A stretch of 55,101 nucleotides of DNA from a virus: IMG/VR virus record IMGVR_UViG_3300024265_000006, positions 1 through 55,101 of that record; one strand, given 5' to 3'. The notes under the pieces were generated by a model that saw nothing but the letters and a program-made list of their open reading frames with translations, was not told the origin of the DNA and searched no databases. Made by a program: the position numbers and the translations under genes. Numbering within the stretch: the first letter of the stretch is position 1; each line of letters opens with the position of its first letter. This document shows, one piece after another, positions 7,733 to 14,100 of this stretch.

Positions 7733-8075
7733 ATTTAACCTCTTGAATAGATTCTTAGCGATATTAACCCTATACCAATAAAGGCATTAGGTAATATCAC
7801 AAAACTCTTGAATGAGTTCCCACGCGGCTAATATCTACCATAATTGTATTAGCTTGCCAGCCTTCCGCTTAATGAAGCGTCCTGTTAACTTGCTCTGGCT
7901 TTATTACTCAAGCGCTAGTTTGTAACTAAAGTTCTACTAGCTTTAAACCATAAAAGAACTGAGAGCATTACTGCCGACATATAAAGAATGGTCGAGTGGT
8001 AGAGGGGTGATTTAATTTGATGTGGTTTTGAATTGAACTTTGATTTGATGCACTGTTTACTTTCGTAAGGGCAAT
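7733..8075. other. Non-coding stretch with several short inverted repeats
   Basis: No convincing ORF on either strand. Small perfect inverted repeats occur at 7803-7807/7814-7818 (AACTC/GAGTT), 7866-7870/7875-7879 (CGCTT/AAGCG) and 7914-7919/7936-7941 (GCTAGT/ACTAGC). A segment near 7990-8010 resembles a tRNA D-arm, but no cloverleaf can be formed. It may be leader RNA for the HNH gene or unknown non-coding sequence. Confidence 0.4.
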
Positions 8076-8162
8076 AAAAAAGGCCAATTGCTAAGTCCGA
8101 TACACGGGGTAGAGATATACATGTAGGAGTTTTCCCGCATGTATAAGACTTAACAATTAACC
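8076..8162 (-). ncRNA. Long structured hairpin RNA or terminator with U-tract
   Basis: On the minus strand 8162-8147 pairs with 8097-8082 over 16 consecutive base pairs, three of them G-U wobbles that would be A-C mismatches on the plus strand. This fixes the coding strand. An inner 7-bp helix (8144-8138 with 8123-8117) has a competing partner at 8106-8100, and the loop CGGG could form a pseudoknot with CCCG. Six U residues (8081-8076) follow the outer stem. It is at least an intrinsic terminator for the operon ending at 8248. The elaborate interior suggests a small RNA. Confidence 0.6.
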
Positions 8163-8247
8163 CTATGTATATTCTCTAATTAAACTAGGCCTCCTACAGC
8201 CACAAAACAATTATATCAAACTAGCGTTTATCCTTCAACTTTTGAAT

Positions 8248-8439
8248 TTACTTATCACCCCGAGATAGAATGTAGATATTAGCAATGTTCATCATAATAA
8301 AATACGCAGCTCTACTAGGGCTTGACCAATTAGAAATCCAGAAATAATTAATATCCCATGCTATAAATGCCGCAACTACACACATTAAAAAGTGGCACAT
8401 AATTAATTTAACAACCCACAATAATGTCACATTCTTCAT
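8248..8439 (-). CDS. 63-aa membrane protein
   Basis: One or two hydrophobic helices (LIMCHFLMCVVAAFIAWDI, AAYFIMMNIANIYIL). Start overlaps the end of the upstream gene (ATGA). Last gene before the structured RNA. Function unknown. Confidence 0.6.
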   Translation of the reverse strand: MKNVTLLWVVKLIMCHFLMCVVAAFIAWDINYFWISNWSSPSRAAYFIMMNIANIYILSRGDK

Positions 8440-8744
8440 GTCTTTTCTCCGCGAGCTTCGGCTAGTAGCGCGTCAATAGATGATGACAAGGCGTCAAGCT
8501 CGATTAACGGATGGGTATGCTTATCTAGCGCTAACAATGTTTCGCTTACTGATTTTAGCATTCTGTACATCTTAGGCGCTGCGGCGATCAGGTGAGCGTT
8601 AGCTTCTGTTCTAGCGTCGATATCCATACACCCACCGGCAGCATCGTACTTACCTGGTTTGCCATGTAATATTACGGTGTTTTTTACATAGTCGACATTT
8701 TTATTGACAACCGACCACTTGCCCTGTGTGAATTTCTCTTTCAT
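8436..8744 (-). CDS. Ea22-like / NAHLIAAAP-family phage protein
   Basis: 102 aa. It contains EANAHLIAAAPKMYRMLKSV, the signature of a very widespread family of small phage proteins usually found in early accessory regions. An N-terminal GKW motif and a Gly-rich segment precede it. The family has no established biochemical function. Start ATG at 8744. Confidence 0.75.
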   Translation of the reverse strand: MKEKFTQGKWSVVNKNVDYVKNTVILHGKPGKYDAAGGCMDIDARTEANAHLIAAAPKMYRMLKSVSETLLALDKHTHPLIELDALSSSIDALLAEARGEKT

Positions 8745-8761
8745 CGTTATTTCCTTATTTG

Positions 8762-8796
8762 CACCGGCCGATTAATCAAAGCCGGTGGGTTTTTAT
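8762..8796 (+). terminator. GC-rich hairpin between genes, T-run on the plus strand
   Basis: CACCGGC (8762-8768) pairs with GCCGGTG (8781-8787), followed on the plus strand by GGTTTTTATTT. The U-run is on the plus strand, opposite to the surrounding genes, so it would stop antisense transcription. On the minus strand it is only a stem between two cistrons. Confidence 0.5.
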
Positions 8797-9090
8797 TTAA
8801 ATCAATCGAGATTCTAATTGTGAAATCAAATCATGAATATTCGATAGCTTGTCGCCAGCCATCCCAGGCAATCTATCTATGACCTGAATCAAGTTGTTAG
8901 GATTCATACTGACCTCTTTTGGCTTATCACCACTAGTCAACGCCTCTCCATAAACACCAAGTCTTTCGTTTAAGCTGTCCAATCGATTAAGAACATCATT
9001 AATCTGATGGTAAACAGACATTAGTGATACATACTTTTCTTCGGTGCATGACACTGCTTGTCCGCATGCGCTTTCTGTTGATTTATTCAT
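8797..9090 (-). CDS. 97-aa helical hypothetical protein
   Basis: Predicted largely coiled coil: QINDVLNRLDSLNERLGVYG in the first half and LSNIHDLISQLESRLI at the end. No family recognised. Situated between the deformylase and the Ea22-like gene in one operon. Confidence 0.6.
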   Translation of the reverse strand: MNKSTESACGQAVSCTEEKYVSLMSVYHQINDVLNRLDSLNERLGVYGEALTSGDKPKEVSMNPNNLIQVIDRLPGMAGDKLSNIHDLISQLESRLI

Positions 9091-9123
9091 GTTACTTTCC
9101 TCTTGTTATGTTTTATTGATTAA

Positions 9124-9540
9124 TTAAATATTAATACCGTTTAAATGATCTATCTCATGCTGAACGCAAAAAGCAGACAGAGCGCGAACTTTCTTTTTAA
9201 TCGGATTCCAGTTTTCATCAAATCCTTCAACTACAACAATGTTGTCTCGCTTCATTGTTGATTGCTTGCCTGGGAACGATAAGCAACCTTCTTCGCTATT
9301 CTTCACCTTGCCTGATAGCTTTGTTATTTCTGGGTTGATAATGGCCGTAGAAAAGCCGTTAGTGTGGACAACTATCACCCGCTTTAATACACCGACCTGA
9401 TTAGCAGCAAGGCCAATGCCGTTATTGTCTGCCATGATTCGCCACATTTCAGACACAAGCTCTTTTACATCGCTACCAAGTTCCACGTCGGCAGCCTTTT
9501 GGTGAAGCGTTGCGAAATCATTCTTTTTTAATTCGAGCAT
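9124..9540 (-). CDS. def: Peptide deformylase
   Basis: 138 aa with all three deformylase motifs: GIGLAANQVG (41-50), EEGCLS (83-88, metal-binding C86) and QHEIDHLNG (127-135, H128 and H132 ligands, E129 catalytic). The enzyme removes the N-formyl group from nascent peptides at the ribosome. It ends only a few residues after the third motif, so the C-terminal helix of bacterial enzymes is absent, as known for marine phage deformylases. It is the first gene after a strong promoter (9602-9630). Together with the phage cca gene it suggests interference with host translation. Confidence 0.93.
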   Translation of the reverse strand: MLELKKNDFATLHQKAADVELGSDVKELVSEMWRIMADNNGIGLAANQVGVLKRVIVVHTNGFSTAIINPEITKLSGKVKNSEEGCLSFPGKQSTMKRDNIVVVEGFDENWNPIKKKVRALSAFCVQHEIDHLNGINI

Positions 9541-9601
9541 GTCATCTCTCTTTATTTAATTACGACCCAATTAAAGGCCTTCTTTTTTTATTTACTCTTA
9601 G

Positions 9602-9630
9602 ACATTAATCGTTATTCTCTACGGTGTCAA
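9602..9630 (-). promoter_or_regulatory. Strong sigma-70-type promoter of the shared family
   Basis: Minus strand: perfect TTGACA (9630-9625), 17-nt spacer with CGTAGAGAATAACG, and TAATGT (9607-9602). It lies immediately downstream of a terminator and 62 nt upstream of the deformylase start. Best-defined member of the promoter family. Confidence 0.8.
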
Positions 9631-9642
9631 TAGGCTTATTGA

Positions 9643-9669
9643 CATAATAAAGCCCACTGTGCATGGGCT
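9643..9669 (-). terminator. Intrinsic terminator
   Basis: Minus strand AGCCCA, a 7-nt loop and TGGGCT, followed by TTATTATG. It would end transcription of the unit containing 9850-11201 and the structured region 9690-9845. Confidence 0.6.
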
Positions 9670-9689
9670 AATTATTACAAGTTGAATAG

Positions 9690-9845
9690 TTGGAGCTGGT
9701 GGCCAGTAGTCTCTCGACATCCACCTAAAGGGATCAGATAACGCGCTGGTACGCGAGATAGTCTTGGCAGCGAATCCCGAGACGGCCCTCCTAAGGGTTA
9801 GGTTAATATTTGCACTATAGCCTCGCTTTGCAAGTGCGCCCAGTT
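9690..9845 (-). ncRNA. Candidate structured non-coding RNA
   Basis: No ORF covers this stretch. Five nested helices can be formed in order: 9692-9695/9788-9791, 9701-9704/9784-9787, 9709-9713/9779-9783, 9730-9734/9774-9778 and 9744-9748/9768-9772. One side is almost contiguous and the other is bulged. A further GCACT/AGTGC hairpin lies at about 9812-9836. I place it on the minus strand because a terminator follows on that strand and the upstream genes read into it; no wobble pairs prove the strand. It matches no RNA family I recognise. Confidence 0.45.
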
Positions 9846-9849
9846 ACAT

Positions 9850-10056
9850 TTAGTCTTCAAGAAACCCATTAATCACTAGATGCCCAAAAACAACAACAAA
9901 CACTGACATGAAAAGACCTAGTAGATACTCGCCAAAGAAATGCGCTTCAGTAATTTCAGTCATTTCAAAAATATTTAAGCTAGTAAATACAATGCTTCCT
10001 GACCCAACAATAATGCAAACACATCCAAACCACGTCATTTTCATTATAAGCCTCAT
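9850..10056 (-). CDS. 68-aa two-pass membrane protein
   Basis: Hydrophobic helices WFGCVCIIVGSGSIVFTSL and LLGLFMSVFVVVFGHLVI. The ATG at 10056 overlaps the upstream stop; a second in-frame ATG lies at 10044. Function unknown. Confidence 0.55.
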   Translation of the reverse strand: MRLIMKMTWFGCVCIIVGSGSIVFTSLNIFEMTEITEAHFFGEYLLGLFMSVFVVVFGHLVINGFLED

Positions 10057-10286
10057 TTATTAAAAAATATAAAAATAGAATATGCTGACATCAACAACAA
10101 TGAAATTACGCATGCTTTACTAATTATTAACGAAATCCGCAAAGCGCCTTCATATTGTGATACAAATCCCGTACATGGATAATTTCCGTGACTTGGCCAT
10201 TCCGAAATACGACAGTTATGACAATGACATTTTGGCTTAGTGGCGTATTCTGTCTTTGGCTGAAGCGTTGGGTCAGTGTCACTCAT
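10053..10286 (-). CDS. 77-aa protein with Cys/His motif and C-terminal membrane anchor
   Basis: KCHCHNCRISEWPSHGNYPC gives a cluster of Cys and His suited to metal binding. The hydrophobic end ACVISLLLMSAYSIFIFF is a tail anchor. ATG 10286 is preceded by AGAGGAA. The combination of a zinc-like motif and a tail anchor is unusual for a small phage protein. Confidence 0.6.
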   Translation of the reverse strand: MSDTDPTLQPKTEYATKPKCHCHNCRISEWPSHGNYPCTGFVSQYEGALRISLIISKACVISLLLMSAYSIFIFFNK

Positions 10287-10319
10287 CGTAAAGTTCCTCT
10301 TTTGTTATGCCCATTTCAT

Positions 10320-10457
10320 TTAAAAACTTTGTTCTTCGAAAGCTTGGGTTGCCTCGCGTAACCTCTCGGCGCTCAGTGTTTGTTTGCGCTTCTGTGCTGC
10401 TGGCGCTGCGTTATTTTCATCAATTACATGCTGATCTATCGGGCTTTTAAAAGCCAT
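10320..10457 (-). CDS. 45-aa hypothetical protein
   Basis: MAFKSPIDQHVIDENNAAPA then a basic and helical end (LSAERLREATQAFEEQSF). ATG 10457 lies inside the end of the upstream gene. No family recognised. Confidence 0.45.
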   Translation of the reverse strand: MAFKSPIDQHVIDENNAAPAAQKRKQTLSAERLREATQAFEEQSF

Positions 10458-10773
10458 CGTGCCAATCTCCGTTAGTTATTAAGCCGTTATTTGATATCAG
10501 AACCGGTTTTTGGTGGAGGTTTGTTTTCATCCATGACCAACCATCGGGCGGTAGAGGTAACGAACCATTACCCGGCCAATCACTTAACGATTTATCACAC
10601 CACTTTAGTGCTTCGTCGCGTGACATTGCTTTTCCTGTCGACTTGGCGAGGATCCAATTGCTAAGTGTGAATATTAAAGTACCAATCAAAGCAAATAATA
10701 CTGCCTGGTTTAAATCTGCTACCTGCTGGAACAAAATCATCAATAATACAAATTCAATTAATAATTTAAGCAT
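10447..10773 (-). CDS. 108-aa membrane protein with soluble tail
   Basis: Two N-terminal hydrophobic helices (LLIEFVLLMILFQQVADL and AVLFALIGTLIFTLSNWIL), then a soluble segment rich in Trp, Pro and Gly (WCDKSLSDWPGNGSLPLPPD). The start overlaps the end of the 41-aa gene. Function unknown. Confidence 0.6.
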   Translation of the reverse strand: MLKLLIEFVLLMILFQQVADLNQAVLFALIGTLIFTLSNWILAKSTGKAMSRDEALKWCDKSLSDWPGNGSLPLPPDGWSWMKTNLHQKPVLISNNGLITNGDWHDGF

Positions 10774-10891
10774 AGGTTAATCTCCATAAAATAATACAAA
10801 TAATAACTTTGATTAAAAAGCCAGTTACAGCAAGAACAACAATATCTTCTTTGGGTGGGTAATCTTCTAATTTTTTCGGATGTAAGAACAT
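10766..10891 (-). CDS. 41-aa single-pass membrane protein
   Basis: MFLHPKKLEDYPPKEDIVVL, continuing as one helix to LWRLTYA. The TAA lies inside the next gene's first codons (ATGCTTAA), which supports translation coupling. Confidence 0.5.
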   Translation of the reverse strand: MFLHPKKLEDYPPKEDIVVLAVTGFLIKVIICIILWRLTYA

Positions 10892-10904
10892 GTTGATCTC
10901 TCCT

Positions 10905-11201
10905 TTACGATTTTTTAGGTTCGTAATCTCGTATTTTTTCAGCTGTTTCCTTGCTCAATCCACGCCCTACATACTCCATAGGATCTGATATTTTTAAATC
11001 AGACAAAAACTCAGGTAAATTATTTGGCAAATTTTCACAATTCCAAAACCACCATTGGTCAGAAATACTTTGAGGTGTGGCATGTTGATATGTTATACCA
11101 AGCTCTTCCATTACAGCTTGTGGATGATACATTACAGCTTGTGGATTACCTGACACCTTAGAGTCACGGGCGGCATAAAAGCAATATTTTAAGTGTTTCA
11201 T
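10905..11201 (-). CDS. 98-aa hypothetical protein with a 7-residue tandem repeat
   Basis: Unrecognised soluble protein. Bases 11109-11125 and 11130-11146 are identical 17-mers with a 21-nt period and encode the consecutive units NPQAVMY and HPQAVME. The next part is Trp-rich (DQWWFWNCENLPNNLPEFL). First gene after the promoter at 11229-11257. Confidence 0.6.
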   Translation of the reverse strand: MKHLKYCFYAARDSKVSGNPQAVMYHPQAVMEELGITYQHATPQSISDQWWFWNCENLPNNLPEFLSDLKISDPMEYVGRGLSKETAEKIRDYEPKKS

Positions 11202-11228
11202 AATAATCTCCGTTGTTGCTTTATAATC

Positions 11229-11257
11229 AACTTACGCCTTATTCCCTACAGTGTCAA
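11229..11257 (-). promoter_or_regulatory. Sigma-70-type promoter of the shared family
   Basis: Minus strand TTGACA (11257-11252), 17-nt spacer with TGTAGGGAATAAGG, and TAAGTT (11234-11229). The -35 box lies inside the last codons of the preceding gene. It should drive 11201 to 9850. Confidence 0.65.
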
Positions 11258-11491
11258 CAATATTATTACGCATAAAATAAGTAATCCAATAATTATAATG
11301 CGAGCTATTTTCATGCGATCGCTTGGCAGGCATTCAAGTCTTTTAAGGTAACGAAGTGGCCGAATAAATGTCGAACCGTCATGATCTATTTGTAGAGTGA
11401 CCTCTTGAAACACGTTCGACACTTTGATTATTGTCATGTGCCCGTAATCACGGCTAAAATACCTTCTACCGACTAACCCGCGCATCTGCAT
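11246..11491 (-). CDS. 81-aa protein with C-terminal membrane anchor
   Basis: A basic, soluble N-terminal part (RGLVGRRYFSRDYGHMTIIK) ends in a strong C-terminal helix (IARIIIIGLLILCVIILLTL), so it is probably tail-anchored in the inner membrane. Function unknown. Confidence 0.55.
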   Translation of the reverse strand: MQMRGLVGRRYFSRDYGHMTIIKVSNVFQEVTLQIDHDGSTFIRPLRYLKRLECLPSDRMKIARIIIIGLLILCVIILLTL

Positions 11492-11494
11492 GCC

Positions 11495-11698
11495 TTAATG
11501 CTTTGCGTTGCTAATAGGCAATTGAGCGCCTTCTGTGTCCTGCATTTCAACCTTTAGCTCACCCTTCCAAAATGCCTCGTCCATTGCGTAGTTTACCATA
11601 GCGTCATAATCCATACTTTCAATGTCAGCATCATCAAACATTATATCCAACTCGACATAACTTTTGCCTATTGTTAATTTAACTCGCTTTATTGGCAT
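11495..11698 (-). CDS. 67-aa acidic hypothetical protein
   Basis: MPIKRVKLTIGKSYVELDIM, then an acidic central region (FDDADIESMDYDAMVNYAMD). No family recognised. Its C-terminus abuts the tail-anchored gene by 3 nt. Confidence 0.55.
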   Translation of the reverse strand: MPIKRVKLTIGKSYVELDIMFDDADIESMDYDAMVNYAMDEAFWKGELKVEMQDTEGAQLPISNAKH

Positions 11699-11728
11699 GA
11701 TGAAGACCTTCCATTTTAAGATTAATAG

Positions 11729-11920
11729 TTAAGTTTCATTAAGACTTTTAATCATAAGAGCTTCTTTCTTTTTGATGATTTCTTTATATTCATCACTACT
11801 TTTAACCTTCTTTAAGACTTCAATTTTTATCTCGTCTTGAATGCATTGTTCTAGCGAATCATCACCTCAACGTTCGATGAAGCCATCAAGATTAAATTCA
11901 ACACTTACTTTTAAGTCCAT
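11729..11920 (-). pseudogene. 63-codon gene interrupted by an in-frame TGA
   Basis: From ATG 11920 the frame reads MDLKVSVEFNLDGFIER, then TGA (11869-11867), then GDDSLEQCIQDEIKIEVLKK and on to a TAA at 11729-11731 in the same frame. The part after the TGA has normal coding character (lysine/glutamate-rich helix) and fits neatly between its neighbours. A TGG tryptophan codon mutated to TGA would explain it. Readthrough or recoding is the other possibility. No SECIS-like element was noticed. Confidence 0.6.
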
Positions 11921-11939
11921 AATTTTTCCGTCCTATTAA

Positions 11940-12368
11940 TTAAGAATTCATTTTTAAATAGTTATTATTAAATTTATTTAAAAAATCTTTCTCATTTAGT
12001 TCATGATTGCCCAACCATTTTGAGCCACCATTATGGTGGTATGTTGAACCATGTATTTCAGGGTTTTTGGAGGTTGTTTTTTTATTGTAACCTTGATTAC
12101 TGGTAGCACCATAAAAATGACCGCACGACTTAACTTTGATAGGATTAGTTAAAACAAAATCAAATAAACCATCATTGTTTTCAACAAAAACAAGATATCC
12201 TGACCTTGTTGGTATTGCCCATTGGTTTGATCCCGTAAACAATAGGTGGCTATTTCGCTTTGGTATAACGCGCGCAATTCGAACAGGAACTATTTTCCCT
12301 TTTTTGATGAATTCACCTTTAGCTTTAATTTCATCAATACTTTTAAATGGTTTATATATTGCGTTCAT
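11940..12368 (-). CDS. 142-aa hypothetical protein
   Basis: Beta-rich basic protein (KKGKIVPVRIARVIPKRNSH) with a His/Asn-rich C-terminal half (GSTYHHNGGSKWLGNHELN). No family recognised. It starts from ATG 12368. Confidence 0.6.
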   Translation of the reverse strand: MNAIYKPFKSIDEIKAKGEFIKKGKIVPVRIARVIPKRNSHLLFTGSNQWAIPTRSGYLVFVENNDGLFDFVLTNPIKVKSCGHFYGATSNQGYNKKTTSKNPEIHGSTYHHNGGSKWLGNHELNEKDFLNKFNNNYLKMNS

Positions 12369-12390
12369 TTTATTCTCCGTTTAACATCAC

Positions 12391-12615
12391 TTAAGTGATT
12401 CCAATTAAATTATATGCGCCCTTAGGCGTATTAATTATAGTAGCGCCCGTAAAAATGCATGAGTGGCATCCTCCTAAAACTACTCCTGTCGCGTTCTGCG
12501 ATATACGTTTGGTTGGCCAATCTTTAAATATCTCAGCCTCAAGTTTTTCAACTGCGAGTTTTAGTGCGTTCTGACCTTTAATCGCTTCAGCATTATCCTT
12601 TGGTTGTACGGTCAT
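12391..12615 (-). CDS. 74-aa hypothetical protein
   Basis: A helical N-terminal half (ALKLAVEKLEAEIFKDW) is followed by a small beta-rich end with a CHSC motif. No family recognised. Its start overlaps the 105-aa gene by 4 nt. Confidence 0.55.
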   Translation of the reverse strand: MTVQPKDNAEAIKGQNALKLAVEKLEAEIFKDWPTKRISQNATGVVLGGCHSCIFTGATIINTPKGAYNLIGIT

Positions 12616-12929
12616 CGTTTTGAGCTCCTTTTAAATTTGCCGCGGCGTTGCTTGCGGTGGTTTGGTGTGTAATCTTGGTGGTTCGGCGCGAGGTGTATCC
12701 GTGGGTCATATGTCTCCTCCGGCATTATTAATTCCAGACTTAGATCTGGGATAAGTGTAGTTGTTATTTCCCACGGTGCAGATTGTCGAAATTCCTCGGC
12801 TGCTTTCCTAGCTGCTTGACCAAGACCAAGTATAGCAAGTATCATCGAGGCAGCTATATTGTGATCTACAATTAAAACCCTAATTGGCTCGCCAGCTCCG
12901 CAGCACGGGCAGTTTTTATGTGTACTCAT
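12612..12929 (-). CDS. 105-aa protein with N-terminal zinc knuckle
   Basis: N-terminal CPCCG motif, a hydrophobic helix (IAASMILAILGLGQAARKAA) and a very basic tail (NHRKQRRGKFKRSSKR) that could bind nucleic acid. Function unknown. Confidence 0.6.
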   Translation of the reverse strand: MSTHKNCPCCGAGEPIRVLIVDHNIAASMILAILGLGQAARKAAEEFRQSAPWEITTTLIPDLSLELIMPEETYDPRIHLAPNHQDYTPNHRKQRRGKFKRSSKR

Positions 12930-12969
12930 ATTCCACTCCTGATGGCTTTCATTAACTCATAGAGAAGCT

Positions 12970-13356
12970 CTAAATGCTCTTTAATGCATTAGATGCCGTC
13001 ATGTCCTCTTGCATTGATTTTACTTTTTCAACCCATGCTTCGAGCTCGGTTATCCGATCGCTCTGCAGCTTTATGTAATTAACTGAGATCTTGTCTACTT
13101 CTTCAAGCTCTGCAATGCGATGTTGATCGTCTTCGTAGGAATTAAACTTGTAGGCACAATAGTCCAATAACGGGCGCAACGGATCGGTCTCGTCCTCATC
13201 AGTCGGACCCTGACCTATTGCGCACATATCGAAATTTATATCACATTTACCACAATGTATTATGTGACAAGAATGCGGTTCGTCTGATTCGTTTCCGCAC
13301 CACGTCGCGGGGTCTCCACAAAACGGGCAGTTGCCAAGCTTAATGTCAATACTCAT
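12970..13356 (-). CDS. Lar-like zinc-ribbon protein with helical C-terminus
   Basis: The first 50 residues match the pattern of the Lar restriction-alleviation family: NCPFCGDPATWCGN, then HIIHCGKCDINFD, giving two paired cysteine sites. The remaining 80 residues form a coiled-coil-like region (RIAELEEVDKISVNYIKLQS). In Rac and enterobacterial phages Lar modulates type I restriction. Here only the zinc ribbon is supported, so anti-restriction is an inference. Confidence 0.55.
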   Translation of the reverse strand: MSIDIKLGNCPFCGDPATWCGNESDEPHSCHIIHCGKCDINFDMCAIGQGPTDEDETDPLRPLLDYCAYKFNSYEDDQHRIAELEEVDKISVNYIKLQSDRITELEAWVEKVKSMQEDMTASNALKSI

Positions 13357-13637
13357 TATTTATCCTTATTTTTCACATGGCCAACGGCTAGAAAAACAAC
13401 ATCTTTTATTTTTGTTACATCGTCCTTTAAAGCGGTTGACATTACGTCACCAAGATCGTTATCAATATGAGATAGGCCACGGTGAACAGCAGTCGATGCG
13501 GTTAACGTTCTGGTGGCAATAAGAGTTTTACCTATGAAAAGGTCGGTTATAATTTTGCAGTCTAACGGGTATTGGTTGATCGTTACTTTAGATCGCTTTA
13601 ATAAATTATCAAAATGCTCTTTAGTTATGGTTTGCAT
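13356..13637 (-). CDS. 93-aa hypothetical phage protein
   Basis: ATG 13637 is preceded by AAGGTGTG and is preferred over the GTG at 13643. MQTITKEHFDNLLKRSKVTI begins the protein; an alpha/beta fold with GHVKNKDK at the end is likely. No family named. Its start lies 2 nt beyond the stop of the TetR-like gene. Confidence 0.55.
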   Translation of the reverse strand: MQTITKEHFDNLLKRSKVTINQYPLDCKIITDLFIGKTLIATRTLTASTAVHRGLSHIDNDLGDVMSTALKDDVTKIKDVVFLAVGHVKNKDK

Positions 13638-13639
13638 AA

Positions 13640-14029
13640 TCACACCTTATTGAATGAGGCCAGGGCTCGCGCTTGCAATTCGTCACTGGCTTTTAATGCG
13701 TAGGGGTTTCTAGTGACAATACCCTGTGCGATGATGTTTAAATACATGGAGCTCGTTTTCGATTTTGAAGGAGTTACAATACCCCGGGCGATGACATTTA
13801 AGCGTTCGTGCTTAACAGCTTGGCGCATTACAGTGCTGCGCAATTGTGAGAGCTTACCCATGTATTTATTAACCAGCGACTCAGATACGCCAGCTCGCTT
13901 TGCAATTCCTCGACGGGTTATGCTGTCAACTCCATACTCAGCGGCTTCTTCTAATGCGGCTGCCAAAATATCGACTTTGCGAGCGTCAGGCTCCTTTCGA
14001 GTACGCATTGATTTTTCGTTGTTTGACAT
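13640..14029 (-). CDS. TetR-like HTH regulator with duplicated C-terminal segment
   Basis: 129 aa. Residues 18-70 have the TetR N-terminal pattern (ILAAALEEAAEYGVDSITRR, GIAKRAGVSESLVNKYMG, the latter being the recognition HTH). The usual ligand-binding domain is missing. Instead there is a short tail with two related units, LNVIARGIVT (77-86) and LNIIAQGIVT (97-106), 20 residues apart. It is the first gene after the promoter at 14066-14093. It probably controls phage transcription, perhaps at the shared promoter family. Confidence 0.7.
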   Translation of the reverse strand: MSNNEKSMRTRKEPDARKVDILAAALEEAAEYGVDSITRRGIAKRAGVSESLVNKYMGKLSQLRSTVMRQAVKHERLNVIARGIVTPSKSKTSSMYLNIIAQGIVTRNPYALKASDELQARALASFNKV

Positions 14030-14065
14030 GGTTTTCCTTAAAAATTAATTAATGACACAACAACC

Positions 14066-14093
14066 ATAGTAATACTATTCGCTATCGTGTCAA
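14066..14093 (-). promoter_or_regulatory. Promoter of the TetR-like gene
   Basis: Minus strand TTGACA (14093-14088), spacer starting CGATAGCGAATA, and TACTAT (14071-14066) at 16 nt. The first part of the spacer resembles the shared family, while the -10 differs. It overlaps the intergenic end of the 44-aa gene. Confidence 0.6.
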
Positions 14094-14100
14094 TAGTTAA

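Noticed and set aside
7985-8060. tRNA-like segment (GGTCGAGTGGTAGAGG and a TTGAATTGAAC stretch)
   Set aside because: The D-arm-like bases look suggestive, but acceptor, anticodon and T stems do not pair on either strand.
9690-9800. Hammerhead, twister or group I intron core
   Set aside because: No CUGANGA/GAAA core, no twister consensus, and the TAGTC elements do not form P7-like pairs.
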